Source of the DNA: Methanofollis formosanus
Lineage (GTDB): Archaea > Halobacteriota > Methanomicrobia > Methanomicrobiales > Methanofollaceae
Assembly (NCBI RefSeq): GCF_019633745.1
Contig: NZ_CP037968.1
Span: forward strand, 1,928,789 to 1,992,788
Reading direction: 5' to 3'
DNA length: 64,000 bases
The notes beneath the pieces were generated by a model that was not told where the DNA came from, searched no databases, and saw only the letters and a list, made by a program, of their open reading frames with translations. Below are positions 25,724 to 34,799 of this stretch, in pieces (the first letter of the stretch is position 1; each line of letters begins with the position of its first letter). The position numbers were made by a program, and so were the translations under genes.

Positions 25724-28282
25724 ATGCACACGAAACCGAGAGCAATCACCGAACTCCTCGCCCCCGCAGGTTCATGGGAGGCCCTTGTTGCCGCGGTCGC
25801 CGCCGGAGCCGATGCGGTGTACCTCGGCGGGACACATTTCTCTGCGCGCCAGTTCGCCGCCAACTTCGACGATGCCGCCCTGAAAGAGGCGGTGACCTAT
25901 GCCCATGCCCGCGGCGTCAGAGTCTACGTGACCGTCAACACCCTCCTCCACGACACCGAACTCCCGGGGGCTGCGAGGTATCTTCTCTTCCTGTACGAGA
26001 TCGGGGTCGACGCCGTCCTGGTCCAGGACGTCGGGTTGCTCCGGCTTGCCAGAGCGCTCGTCCCCGACCTCCCCATCCATGCCTCGACGCAGATGGCCGT
26101 CACCAGCGAAGAGGGGGTGCGCTGGGCCGCGGCGCACGGGATCGAGCGGGTCGTCCTGGCCCGCGAGCTCCCGCTCGCCGAGGTGGAGGGGATGCGGGCC
26201 GCGGTCGAGGAGACCGGGATTGGGCTGGAGGTATTCCTCCACGGTGCCCTCTGTTATGCTTACTCGGGCCAGTGCCTCCTCTCGTCGGTGATCGGTGGCC
26301 GGAGCGGGAACCGCGGTGCCTGCGCTCAGCCCTGCCGGAAGCCCTACACCCTGCTCCGTGGCGACCTCGATCTCTACGGCCGTCCGGTGGGGTTCAGGCC
26401 GGTCAGGCTCCCCGACGCCTACCGCCTCTCCACGCGCGACATCTGCCTGTACCCGGCCCTCGAGGAGGTCGTCCGCGCCCCGGTGGCCTCCCTCAAGATC
26501 GAGGGGCGGATGAAGACCCCGGCATATGTGGCCACCGTCGTCTCGGTCTACCGCCGTGCCCTCGACGCCCTGGCCGCCGGCGACCCCCTCCCCGACCCCA
26601 TCGCCGCCGAGCGCGACCTGGCCCTCGCCTTCACCCGCGGGTTTACGGGGGGTTACCTCTGCGGCGAGCGGCATCGCGGGGTGATCGGGCCTGAACGCCC
26701 CGACAACCGCGGGGTGGCCCTCGGCACGGTCACGGCCTTCTCGGACCGGTGGATGGAGGCGACCGTCGCGCTGGCCACCGGCGACCTCCTCCCCGAGAAC
26801 GGCGACGGCCTCGCGGTCAGGTGGCCGGGCGGGGAGTTCGGGCTGGTGGTGCGCGGGACGCCCAGGGTGCGCGACGGCACCCTCAGGCTCAGGTTCCCGC
26901 AGCCCGCCCCTATCGGTGCGGAGGTCGTGGTCACCCGCCGGGCCGCCTTGGAAGCGCAGGCGGCAGAGACGGTCCGTGTCGGGCGGCCGTGCGTCAGGAT
27001 CGACGCCACCGTCACCTGGGATGAGGGCGGCACCCCGGTGGTGGCCGGGCTCTGCACCCCGCCCCGCGGCGAGGCGGCGGCCTTCCGCGTCCGGGCCGAC
27101 GAACCGATGGGCCGGGCCAGGACCAGACCGCTCGGCGTTGATGTGGTCCGGGATCATCTCGGCAGGACCGGCGGCACCCAGTTCTTCATCGGCCGCCTCG
27201 ACCTCCGGTATCCCGGCGGCCTCTTCGCCCCGGCCTCCTACCTCAACGCCCTCCGCCGGCAGGTGCTGGCCGCTGCTGCCTCGGCGCTGGTCGAAGCTGC
27301 GCGGCCGACGGCCGAAGCGGTCGCCGCCGCCCGAGAGCGTCTGGCCGCGCTCCTCCCCGGCCTGAAGGGGAGCGCCGCCCCTGACCCCGCAGTGCGCCCG
27401 GCCCTCGCCGTGCTCACCGACACCCCCGAAGGAGTATCCGCGGTCGCCGACGCCGGGGCAGATCTGATCTGTTTCGAACCCTCGCCGTCGGCGTGCCGCC
27501 CTGGGTCCTTCGAGGCGGCGGTCGGAACCGCCGGCGACCGCCCCCTGATCTGGAAATGGCCGCGGATCGTCACCCGCACCTTCCTGGACGCCGCGATCCC
27601 CCTCCTCCCTGCCGCCCATGCCGCCGGTATCGCCGGCGTGATGGTCGAGGGACACGGGTGCGCCGACGCCGTACGCCGAACCGTGCCAGGGATGCCCCTC
27701 TATGGCGGGGCCGGGCTGAACATCTGGAACCACGCTGCCGTCGCCGCCCACGCCGACTTTGCCATCCTAACCCTCTCACCCGAACTCTCAGGCGAGGAGG
27801 TCCGTACCCTCGCCGCCCGCGTTCCTGCCGGATCTCCGGCCCTTGCCCTTCTCGTCCAGGGAACCGTGGAGGCCGCGGTCACCGAAGACTGTCCCCCCGC
27901 CACCGCCCTCGGCTGCCCGGCCGGGTGTAGCAGCGGAAAGTCCTGGGCGCTCAAGGACGAACGGGGCCGGGTCTTCCCGCTCAGGCCCGCCGGTGCGTGC
28001 CGGACCGCGATCGGCAACGCCGTCGAAACCTGTCTCATCGACTACCTCCCTGACCTTGCCGGCGCCGGGATCGCGACCTTCATCATCGACGCCAGGTGGC
28101 GCGGCCCCGCCTATGCCGGGGAGATGACCGGGCTGTACCGCGAGGCCCTCGGCGGCCCGAGAAACCGGGCCGACCTCGACCGCCTCAAAACAGCGATCAA
28201 AACACGTGCCCTTGGCGGGATCACCGCCGCTTCATACCTCTATGGCACCGGTGACGGGTCGAAAAAAAAGGATCGCCGATAG
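25724..28282 (+). CDS. Peptidase U32-family protein with C-terminal extension
   Basis: An 852-residue protein. The N-terminal half is the U32 domain: ELLAPAGSWEALVAAVAAGA, ADAVYLGG, PIHASTQM near residue 117 and the cysteine-rich CYAYSGQCLLSSV..CAQPCR near 180-205. The C-terminal half has a second, degenerate barrel-like part (GVMVEGHGC, PLYGGAGLNIWN). U32 proteins were named collagenases, but several are now known to hydroxylate RNA bases: RlhA on 23S rRNA and TrhP on tRNA. The cysteines fit an iron-sulfur site. The substrate here is unknown. It is longer than the usual 400-650 residues. Confidence 0.85.
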   Translation: MHTKPRAITELLAPAGSWEALVAAVAAGADAVYLGGTHFSARQFAANFDDAALKEAVTYAHARGVRVYVTVNTLLHDTELPGAARYLLFLYEIGVDAVLVQDVGLLRLARALVPDLPIHASTQMAVTSEEGVRWAAAHGIERVVLARELPLAEVEGMRAAVEETGIGLEVFLHGALCYAYSGQCLLSSVIGGRSGNRGACAQPCRKPYTLLRGDLDLYGRPVGFRPVRLPDAYRLSTRDICLYPALEEVVRAPVASLKIEGRMKTPAYVATVVSVYRRALDALAAGDPLPDPIAAERDLALAFTRGFTGGYLCGERHRGVIGPERPDNRGVALGTVTAFSDRWMEATVALATGDLLPENGDGLAVRWPGGEFGLVVRGTPRVRDGTLRLRFPQPAPIGAEVVVTRRAALEAQAAETVRVGRPCVRIDATVTWDEGGTPVVAGLCTPPRGEAAAFRVRADEPMGRARTRPLGVDVVRDHLGRTGGTQFFIGRLDLRYPGGLFAPASYLNALRRQVLAAAASALVEAARPTAEAVAAARERLAALLPGLKGSAAPDPAVRPALAVLTDTPEGVSAVADAGADLICFEPSPSACRPGSFEAAVGTAGDRPLIWKWPRIVTRTFLDAAIPLLPAAHAAGIAGVMVEGHGCADAVRRTVPGMPLYGGAGLNIWNHAAVAAHADFAILTLSPELSGEEVRTLAARVPAGSPALALLVQGTVEAAVTEDCPPATALGCPAGCSSGKSWALKDERGRVFPLRPAGACRTAIGNAVETCLIDYLPDLAGAGIATFIIDARWRGPAYAGEMTGLYREALGGPRNRADLDRLKTAIKTRALGGITAASYLYGTGDGSKKKDRR

Positions 28283-28369
28283 GATCCGGTTTCAGGCGGT
28301 AAAGATATCCGGGGGGCGGGATCTTCGTCTGAAGGATGTACGCCCGCGGTGAGATTGATGGGGGAGAGC

Positions 28370-28598
28370 AGACCGATCAGACGTGCCGCCCACCGAGAGA
28401 ATAAAGAATGTTTCCTTGCTCTCTCCCGCCGGGGGAGACCCCCCGGACCCCCCACGACGAAGATAGAGGCGGGGCGGCAACAATCTCTTGAACGGCACCG
28501 TGATTCAGAAACTTCTTCCACTCACCTATCAAGGCCGGAGAGTTTTGGGATGACCTCTACGATAAAAGATTCTCAGAGATCTGAATGTCACCCACCCA
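28370..28598. repeat. Dispersed intergenic repeat, copy E
   Basis: The hairpin GCCGGGGGAGACCCCCCGGA is at about 28428-28448. CCACGACGAAGATAGAGGCG follows at 28454-28473, then GGGGCGGCAACAATCTCTTG. From 28470 to 28558 it matches the inverted half of copy D (24190-24285). The ATTCAGAAAC..TATCAAGGCCGGAGAGT stretch also occurs in copy C. It lies between the convergent U32 and chorismate mutase genes. Confidence 0.72.
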
Positions 28599-28883
28599 TC
28601 ACGGCAGGTTCCCCTCCCCGGTCCACTCCCGCTGCCGTTCCTCGCTCATATCGATCAGGATCTCGAAGATCCGGCGCACCTGCACCGGGTCGACCTGCTT
28701 CTCCACCGCTATTTCAAAGACCTTCTTCAGCAGGGCCTCCCGCCGTCTCTCGTCCCGCACCGCCGCCCCGGCCAGATATTTCTCATGGGCCATCCGCACC
28801 GCCGCCGCCTGGCGCGCCGCGATGAGGTCGATGATTCCGGCATCGATCCGGTCGATCTCCTCCCTGACCTCCTCGATCGTCAT
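28599..28883 (-). CDS. Chorismate mutase, AroQ type
   Basis: A 94-residue monofunctional chorismate mutase that makes prephenate for both tyrA and pheA. The three-helix AroQ fold is indicated by VREEIDRIDAGIIDLIAARQ at the N terminus, MAHEKYLAG and VRDERRREALLKKV. The arginines and lysine of these stretches are the substrate-binding residues of the family. It lies 4.6 kb beyond the aro operon on the opposite strand. Confidence 0.92.
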   Translation of the reverse strand: MTIEEVREEIDRIDAGIIDLIAARQAAAVRMAHEKYLAGAAVRDERRREALLKKVFEIAVEKQVDPVQVRRIFEILIDMSEERQREWTGEGNLP

Positions 28884-28960
28884 GACACATCCTCTGCTCT
28901 CACCCTACAAAACGGTGCCGACCCACAAGGATAAACCCCTCGAAGGCGCACTTCTTGTAT

Positions 28961-29563
28961 ATGCTTGAGAGAATCCCGCAGCGCGAACGGCGGGACCTGC
29001 TCGTGGCCTGGGCGGCGATCGCCGTCGCCTTCACGTTCCTCTATATCCGGGACTTCGCCAACCCGGTGGGGCTCCTCATCGTCTTCGTCCTCTCCCTCCT
29101 CACCGTCGGGATCGGTTTCGTCCTCCACGAGCTCGCCCACAAGTTCGCCGCGATGCACTTCGGCTACTGGGCCGAGTTTCAGAAAGACAACGTCATGCTC
29201 CTGATGGCCGTCATCCTCGCCGCCCTCGTCGGCGTCGTCTTTGCCGCACCGGGCGCCACCATGATCTACGGCGCCACCACCCGCCGGGAGAACGGCATCA
29301 TCTCGGCCGCCGGCCCGGCAACTAACCTCGGGCTCTGCGCCCTCTTTGCCGGCGTCTTCTTTGCGGGCCTGAGCCTCTCGTCCTACTGGGTCGTGGTCCT
29401 CGGGGCGATGGGCGTCCAGATCAACGCCATGCTCGCCGCCTTCAACATGCTTCCGGTGAGCGTGCTCGACGGCAGAAAAGTGCTCGCGTGGAACAAAGGG
29501 GTCTTTGCCGTCCTCTTCGTCGCCTCGTTCGGGGCGGTCATCGCCGCGTTGACGTTCCTGTAG
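28961..29563 (+). CDS. M50-family membrane metalloprotease
   Basis: A 200-residue site-2-protease-like protein with about five or six membrane segments. The zinc site is HELAH near residue 64. The second motif, NMLPVSVLDGRK, near residue 160 supplies the aspartate. No PDZ or CBS domain is attached. Such proteases cleave peptides within the membrane. The ATG at 28961 is preceded by TGTAT, and the gene overlaps the convergent flavoprotein gene by 26 bases. Confidence 0.9.
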   Translation: MLERIPQRERRDLLVAWAAIAVAFTFLYIRDFANPVGLLIVFVLSLLTVGIGFVLHELAHKFAAMHFGYWAEFQKDNVMLLMAVILAALVGVVFAAPGATMIYGATTRRENGIISAAGPATNLGLCALFAGVFFAGLSLSSYWVVVLGAMGVQINAMLAAFNMLPVSVLDGRKVLAWNKGVFAVLFVASFGAVIAALTFL

Positions 29564-30161
29564 TCAGGATAGACACGACCTCCCCGACTACCTCCTTTCC
29601 TTTCTCTTTTGCCTCGGTCAGTGCGGTCGGGTGGCCGCGGATCCCGCCGTACTCGTCCATGTTGTTTGCGATGACATTGTCGTAATACTCGAACCCCGTC
29701 CCATTGAAAAACGCCGTCACCATCGGATAGGCCGAGTCGAAGACATAGTCCCACTTCTGCCCTGCCGTCGAGATGAAGATCCCCTTGTGCGCCCGCATAT
29801 GCTCGTCGGTGAAGTAGAGGTCTTTGATCACGAACTTCCGCGCCCAGAGGAACTGCGCTCGATCGATGAGCCCCTTCAGGTCGGCGGTGATCCCCATCGA
29901 GTAGATCGGGGAGGCGACAGCCAGGACATCGGCTTCCTCGATCTTTTTGAAAAGTATGGTAAGGTCGTCCTTCACGACGCAGACCCCCTGGGTGTGGCAG
30001 GCATTGCAGCCACGGCAGGCCGAGTACTTCAGTTCCCTGAGCACCACCTTCTCGACCTCGCCACCCGCCTCCTCCGCCCCCTCCAGGAAGGCGTCAAGGA
30101 GGGTCTCGGTGTTGCCGTGCCGGTGCGGACTGCCCGAGATCCCGAGCACCTTAACAGTCAT
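29538..30161 (-). CDS. Iron-sulfur flavoprotein (Isf family)
   Basis: A 207-residue flavodoxin-fold protein. GISGSPHRHGNTETLLD binds FMN phosphate. The compact cysteine motif CRGCNACHTQGVC near residues 49-61 binds a [4Fe-4S] cluster as in Methanosarcina Isf. SPIYSMGITADLKGLIDR completes the flavin site. Isf proteins pass electrons from ferredoxin, possibly to oxygen or peroxide. A second copy lies immediately upstream, overlapping by 11 bases, so the two come from one tandem duplication and one transcript. Confidence 0.92.
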   Translation of the reverse strand: MTVKVLGISGSPHRHGNTETLLDAFLEGAEEAGGEVEKVVLRELKYSACRGCNACHTQGVCVVKDDLTILFKKIEEADVLAVASPIYSMGITADLKGLIDRAQFLWARKFVIKDLYFTDEHMRAHKGIFISTAGQKWDYVFDSAYPMVTAFFNGTGFEYYDNVIANNMDEYGGIRGHPTALTEAKEKGKEVVGEVVSILTTGTSTRR

Positions 30162-30777
30162 CGCCGAACCGCCTCCTCAGTTCCCTGACCAGGTCTTTTC
30201 CCAGCGCCGCCGCATCGGCCGCCGCCGACGGATGCTCTTCCACCTCGCCGGCATGGTCCACCCCCTTCACCATCAGGTACGAAATATCGGCGTTCTTGAT
30301 CTCCATCACATGATAAAAACACTTCACCGCCGGCACCGCCGCGTCGAAGACATGCTCCCAGGTCTGCCCGGCCGTCGAGAGAAAGACTCCCAGGCGTTTC
30401 CCTTTCCGCTCGGGCGGGACCACAGGCAGGTGAAGGACATATTTGCGCGACCGAAAGACCTGGGCCCGGTCGATGAGCGCCTTGGCCTGGGCGCAGACAC
30501 CCATGCAGTAGATCGGGGCGGCAAGCATGACACAGTCGGCGTCCAGGAGTTTTTGGCCGAGCCAGTCGAGATCGTCGCGCTGCACGCACCGGTTCAACTG
30601 CTCGCAGGCATTACACCCCCGGCACGGTTCGACCGTCACCTCGTTGAGGGCGACCTTCTCGACCTTGATCCCGGCCCCACCTTCGGCCTGCATGGCGGCG
30701 ATCACCCAGTCGAGCAGGGTCTCGGAGTTGCCGTGCCGGCGCGGGCTGCCGGCGATGGCGAGGACATGGAGCACCAT
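30151..30777 (-). CDS. Iron-sulfur flavoprotein (Isf family), second copy
   Basis: A 208-residue paralogue of the downstream gene. It shares IAGSPRRHGNSETLLDWV, the cluster motif CRGCNACEQLNRC and APIYCMGVCAQAKALIDR. Extra cysteines (CMGVC) near the flavin site are not in its neighbour. It is the first gene of the pair. The histidine kinase gene on the same strand starts further upstream and ends about 40 bases before it, so read-through is possible. Confidence 0.92.
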   Translation of the reverse strand: MVLHVLAIAGSPRRHGNSETLLDWVIAAMQAEGGAGIKVEKVALNEVTVEPCRGCNACEQLNRCVQRDDLDWLGQKLLDADCVMLAAPIYCMGVCAQAKALIDRAQVFRSRKYVLHLPVVPPERKGKRLGVFLSTAGQTWEHVFDAAVPAVKCFYHVMEIKNADISYLMVKGVDHAGEVEEHPSAAADAAALGKDLVRELRRRFGDDC

Positions 30778-30816
30778 TACAGCTCCTGGATCCCGGAACC
30801 AGAAAAAGGTTGGCGG

Positions 30817-33276
30817 TCAGGCCTCCTCCCGATACCAGAATCGGCCGACCGGGACCCTGATCTCAAAGCGTGCTCCCTCGCCCTCCCGTCCGTTCTCGAC
30901 GATCGCAAGCCCGGTCAGGGCGAGGACCTCGCGCGAAAGGAAAAGCCCCAGGCCGGTACCGTGGCCGGCGCCGTACCTGAAGACCTGATCTTTTTGCCCT
31001 TCCGGGATCCCGACACCGTTGTCCTCGTAGACGATCGTGACGCCGTCCCCTGCGGGCACGACATGGACGCGGGCCTTGCTCGCCCCCCTGCCGTGGCGGA
31101 TTGAGTTGTCGAGCAAGTTGTAGAAGACCCGTTCGAGGAGCGGGTCGGCGAGGACCTCGAGGTCCGGGGGCACCTCGATTGTCAGGGCGAGGTCGGAAGG
31201 GGAGAGTGCGGCGAAAGCATTCTCGATCTCCTCCCTGACACCCTGCCAGATCGGCCCCTTCACCCCGAGTTCCTGGTAGTCGCGGGTGAAATCGACCTGC
31301 CGCCTGATCCGTTCGGAGGCCCCGGCGATCTTCTCGAGGTACTCACCTGCCTCGCCACTCTGACGGGCAAGTTCGAGGTAGCCCTGGAGGACCGTGAGCT
31401 GGTTGAGAAGGTCGTGGCGGAGGACCGAGTTGAGGAGGTTGAGTTTCCGGTTCGCCTCATGCACCGCCGTCTCCATCGCCTTGCGTTCGGTGATATCGGT
31501 CGCGTAAAGGTTTGCATACTCCCCCTCCGGTACCGGGACGCAGGTGACCGAATAGTCGGAGCCGTCGATCTGGAAGTCCCGTTGCCGCCCCTCTCCCGCG
31601 CCGAAGGACTCCCTGACAAAGGTCCAGAGTTCCTCGGGTACCATGCCGCCCTCCCGGATCCCCCAGAGGTCCATGAGCGGCCGGCTCGCCGGGTTTGCGT
31701 AGAGCACCGTCCCGTCGCCCCGTACCCTCAGTATCGGTTCGGGCGACTCTTCCGGGAACTTTGCCAGGTCTCGTGCCTTCTCTTCGGCAACTTTTCGTGC
31801 GGTGATGTCGTACAGGGAACCCTGCAGGGCTGCAGGTTCTCCCTGTGCGTCCAGGATCGTCTGGATCTGTTCGTGGACCCATCGCAGTGTTCCGTCCTTC
31901 CTGACGATCTTGAAGTCCAGGGCCCCGGCCCCATGCTTCGCAAGGAGGTCGGTGACAAAGGTCTCGAAGGCCTTGCGGTCGTCCGGGTGGACGACCTCGC
32001 GCCAGTCCATCTCTCCTGAGAGGAACGTTTCGGCGGTATACCCGGTCATTCCCTCGACGTCCCCGAAGATATGGGCCGGACTGAGGGCGGGCGTCGCCCT
32101 GAAGGCGATTCCCTGGAAGTTCTCCAGGAAGACGCGGTACTTCTCCTCGCTCCGCCTGAGGGCGTCCTCCATCGCCATCCGTTTGGTGACGTCCCGCCCG
32201 ATCCCGGTGGTCCCGACGATCGTCCCGTCCGGCCCGGTGATCGGGGTCTTCACCGTCTCGACCCAGGTCTCGAGGCCATCGGCCCGCCTCAGGGGTTCGA
32301 CCAGGAACCGCCGTATCCCTGACGCCATCACCTCCCGGTCCTCCTCGCGGTATCGTTCGGCCAGGTGCGCCGGCCAGACCTCCCGGTCGGTATGCCCGAC
32401 GATCTCTTCGCGCCTGCGTCCGGCAAGTTCCTCGAACGCCCGGTTGACGGCAATGTATCGACCTTCCCGGTCTTTGAGCCAGGCATAGTCGGGGATATTG
32501 TCCAGGATCGCCTTCTGCACCACCTCGCGCCGCTTGAGTTCCTTCTCGGCCGTCACCCGCGCGGTGATGTCGGTGATGAACCCTTCGAGGGCGACGAGGG
32601 AACCGTCGGGCCCCATGACTCCCCGCCCCTGTTCCCAGACCCATCGTTCGCTCCCGTCGGCGGTCGTGACGCGGTAGGTCACCCTGAAGGCCGTCCCTCT
32701 CTGTACCGCCGACTGGATCTCCTCCCAGACATAGTCGCGGTCTTCCTCTCTGATCAGGTCGCCGTACGAGACCCGGCGGTTCATGACAAGGTCTTCGGGG
32801 GTATAGCCGAGCACCTCTCCGCTCCCTTCGCTCACGAACTCCATCGTGTACGCGAGATCGTTCTTGCACCGGTAGACCATCCCGGGCAGGTTGGCCATCA
32901 GGGTGGTGAGCTGCCGCTCCCGCTCTTTGAGGGCCTCGCCGGCGCGGCGCCCTTCGTACGCCTGCAAGGCCGCTCGCACCATTTCGCCGGTTCCGCCCGC
33001 CATCCCGCCGCCCGGTCGTGTCTCGACGACCACCGACCGGTCGCCCTCCGAGGGAACGACCAGCAGGTCGGGCGGCGTCTCGCTCCTGAGCACCTGCTCG
33101 AAAAAGTCCGGCCCCGTCTCTTCGAGCGGGGCGATGACGACCTCGTAACGCTGGCGATCGAGTTCGGCCAGCGCTTCATCAGGCCCCGGGACAATCGTGA
33201 CCGGGGCCTCCTCTGTCCGGGGCCTGGGGCTCTTCCCGACGATCAGGACGCTGGCCCCTTTCTGTATCGTCTCCAT
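30817..33276 (-). CDS. Cytoplasmic multi-PAS histidine kinase with degenerate receiver-like N terminus
   Basis: An 819-residue sensor kinase without membrane segments. Residues 9-100 look like a response-regulator fold (VLIVGKSPR, YEVVIAPLEE), but the aspartate that accepts phosphate is missing. Four PAS domains follow, roughly at 118-245, 250-370, 380-500 and 505-605. The phosphoacceptor is in VLRHDLLNQL near 630. The ATPase domain has DNSIRHG, DNGVGIP and GTGLGLFL. It is a paralogue of the kinase at 38.0 kb: both share RHD(I/L)LNQ, FTRDY and GREGEGARFEIRVP. The gene is 35 bases from the peroxiredoxin gene, suggesting a stress-related signal. Confidence 0.92.
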   Translation of the reverse strand: METIQKGASVLIVGKSPRPRTEEAPVTIVPGPDEALAELDRQRYEVVIAPLEETGPDFFEQVLRSETPPDLLVVPSEGDRSVVVETRPGGGMAGGTGEMVRAALQAYEGRRAGEALKERERQLTTLMANLPGMVYRCKNDLAYTMEFVSEGSGEVLGYTPEDLVMNRRVSYGDLIREEDRDYVWEEIQSAVQRGTAFRVTYRVTTADGSERWVWEQGRGVMGPDGSLVALEGFITDITARVTAEKELKRREVVQKAILDNIPDYAWLKDREGRYIAVNRAFEELAGRRREEIVGHTDREVWPAHLAERYREEDREVMASGIRRFLVEPLRRADGLETWVETVKTPITGPDGTIVGTTGIGRDVTKRMAMEDALRRSEEKYRVFLENFQGIAFRATPALSPAHIFGDVEGMTGYTAETFLSGEMDWREVVHPDDRKAFETFVTDLLAKHGAGALDFKIVRKDGTLRWVHEQIQTILDAQGEPAALQGSLYDITARKVAEEKARDLAKFPEESPEPILRVRGDGTVLYANPASRPLMDLWGIREGGMVPEELWTFVRESFGAGEGRQRDFQIDGSDYSVTCVPVPEGEYANLYATDITERKAMETAVHEANRKLNLLNSVLRHDLLNQLTVLQGYLELARQSGEAGEYLEKIAGASERIRRQVDFTRDYQELGVKGPIWQGVREEIENAFAALSPSDLALTIEVPPDLEVLADPLLERVFYNLLDNSIRHGRGASKARVHVVPAGDGVTIVYEDNGVGIPEGQKDQVFRYGAGHGTGLGLFLSREVLALTGLAIVENGREGEGARFEIRVPVGRFWYREEA

Positions 33277-33310
33277 GGCTCAAAAGGCAGGGGCCGCTGG
33301 GGCTTCCTGC

Positions 33311-33952
33311 TCAGATCTCCTTGAAACAGAGGTACCAGTCCTTGCAGTCGTACCCCTCTTTTTCTCGCCGATCCATCTCTTCCGCCGTCTTTGGCGGTGG
33401 GACGACAACCTTCTCGCCGGGCTGCCAGTTTGCCGGCGTCGCCACCCCATGCCGGTCCGTGACCTGGAGAGCCTTGACCAGTCTGACGATCTCGGGGATA
33501 TACCGCCCGTTGCTGAGCGGGTAGTAGATCATCGCCCGCATCTTTCCATCGGGGTCGATGAAAAAGACCGTACGCACCGTCGCCGTGCTGCTCTGGCCGG
33601 GATGGATCATCCCGAACTTTCGCGCCACCTGCATGTCCAGATCGGCGATGATCGGGAAGGGGATCTGTACTCCCATCTTCTCCTCGATGTTCCTGACCCA
33701 GGCGAGATGGGAGTGGACGCTGTCGATGGAAAGTCCGATCAACTGCACGTTCAGGCGCTGGAGTTCGTCGTTCGCCTGTGCCAGGGCCATGAACTCGGTC
33801 GTGCAGACCGGCGTGAAGTCGGCCGGATGCGAGAAGAGCACGACCCATTTGCCCCGGAGGTCAGAGAGTTTCAGCGGGCCCTGGGTGGTCAAGACCTCAA
33901 AATCGGGCGTTTCCTCCCCGAGGATGGGGAAGGAGTGGCTCTCCTCCATCAT
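33311..33952 (-). CDS. Peroxiredoxin, archaeal Prx6-type
   Basis: A 213-residue thiol peroxidase. The peroxidatic cysteine stands in HPADFTPVCTTEF near residue 50. The C terminus has the two further cysteines, DCKDWYLCF, typical of archaeal Prx6-like enzymes. It reduces hydrogen and organic peroxides. It belongs to a same-strand group with an AhpD-like protein, a desulforedoxin and a rubredoxin-like protein upstream, which together make an oxidative-stress set. Confidence 0.95.
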   Translation of the reverse strand: MMEESHSFPILGEETPDFEVLTTQGPLKLSDLRGKWVVLFSHPADFTPVCTTEFMALAQANDELQRLNVQLIGLSIDSVHSHLAWVRNIEEKMGVQIPFPIIADLDMQVARKFGMIHPGQSSTATVRTVFFIDPDGKMRAMIYYPLSNGRYIPEIVRLVKALQVTDRHGVATPANWQPGEKVVVPPPKTAEEMDRREKEGYDCKDWYLCFKEI

Positions 33953-33975
33953 ATGTCCCCCCTCGATCCTCCATT

Positions 33976-34317
33976 CTAGTCCATGAACTCCTCAAGTGCC
34001 GCTTTCCCATAGACATAGGCTGGCATCCCGGCCAGGAGGAATGCGACCCGCAGTCCCTCCTCGATCGCTTCTTTCTTCACGCCAAGGTTCTTCGCCCCGG
34101 CCATCTGGGCCCTGACCGCGTGGCGGTCGCGCAGCGACGCGGCGATCGCGATCGCGAGCACTTTTTTCGTCTGTTTGGAGAGCGCCCCGTCTGCCCACAC
34201 CATCTGGTCCAGGCCCATCACCTTCTCATAGAGGTCGGGTTCCATCTCCTTGAGCTCAGCAAAGATCTTGGGCACCTTCCCAATCTTCTCTTCCAGGTCT
34301 TTCAGTTTCTGTTCCAT
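33976..34317 (-). CDS. Carboxymuconolactone decarboxylase-family protein lacking CxxC
   Basis: A 113-residue all-helical CMD-fold protein. The family core is seen in DGALSKQTKKVLAIAIAASL and GVKKEAIEEGLRVAFLLAG. Where AhpD relatives have CxxC this one has LRDRHAVRAQ, so it has no redox cysteines. I take the ATG at 34317, six bases after GGGAGTG. A GTG at 34326 that overlaps the desulforedoxin stop is possible. The context with peroxiredoxin suggests a stress role, but the reaction is unknown. Confidence 0.85.
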   Translation of the reverse strand: MEQKLKDLEEKIGKVPKIFAELKEMEPDLYEKVMGLDQMVWADGALSKQTKKVLAIAIAASLRDRHAVRAQMAGAKNLGVKKEAIEEGLRVAFLLAGMPAYVYGKAALEEFMD

Positions 34318-34322
34318 TTTTA

Positions 34323-34448
34323 TCACTCCCGGAGGACCATCGGTTCGCCACAGCAGACCAGTTCTCCTCCTCCGACTTCTTTGACTTCGACCACGTTCCC
34401 GCAGATCTCACAGAGGAAGACCTGCCCTACTTCTTCGACATTGGCCAT
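34323..34448 (-). CDS. Desulforedoxin-like iron protein, 41 residues
   Basis: A complete gene of 41 codons plus TGA. The product begins [20 protein letters not shown] and has the iron-site pattern CEICG then CCGEPM. This Cys-x2-Cys plus Cys-Cys set is the FeS4 centre of desulforedoxin and of the N-terminal domain of desulfoferrodoxin. The superoxide reductase domain is absent. Its stop overlaps the GTG/ATG region of the AhpD-like gene (GAGTGA), so they are translated together. It likely carries electrons to a superoxide- or peroxide-reducing partner. Confidence 0.88.
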   Translation of the reverse strand: MANVEEVGQVFLCEICGNVVEVKEVGGGELVCCGEPMVLRE

Positions 34449-34461
34449 TGCCCTATCCCCC

Positions 34462-34686
34462 TCACTTCCGTTTCGGGGGGTGGATGGCGTCCTCGGGTGT
34501 CTTGATGTCAGGTCTGATGTGAGTCATGGGGAAGCACTGATACTCCTCGCAGGCACAACTGGGACACTTGACCAGGTCTTTCTCGGCCTCGGTCACCTTC
34601 AGTTCCCGCCCGCAGTCGATGCAGATATACCTGCCGGGGCCCACCCGCTCCCCGGCTTTCACGCTCGTCGGTTCCTCTGCTGTCAT
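34462..34686 (-). CDS. Rubredoxin-like / zinc-ribbon small protein
   Basis: A 74-residue protein with CIDCGREL near residue 22 and [11 protein letters not shown] near residue 41. The [11 protein letters not shown] and VKCPSC spacing resembles a rubredoxin-type metal knuckle pair. The C-terminal proline-rich tail is less conserved. It is the first gene of the stress-protein group and ends 13 bases before the desulforedoxin start. Whether it holds iron or zinc cannot be told from sequence. Confidence 0.8.
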   Translation of the reverse strand: MTAEEPTSVKAGERVGPGRYICIDCGRELKVTEAEKDLVKCPSCACEEYQCFPMTHIRPDIKTPEDAIHPPKRK

Positions 34687-34799
34687 GCTCTCACCGACGG
34701 GGGATTATAGCCGCTGTTATATAATTCTTCCCGGCAGGGGTGGCGGGGGGGGCCCGGACCGGGCATAGATAGATATACCGCGGAGCAGAGGAGTCGTCC

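Noticed and set aside
28349-28825. Open frame spanning repeat copy E and the chorismate mutase gene
   Set aside because: Half of it is repeat sequence and half is antisense to a well-supported gene.
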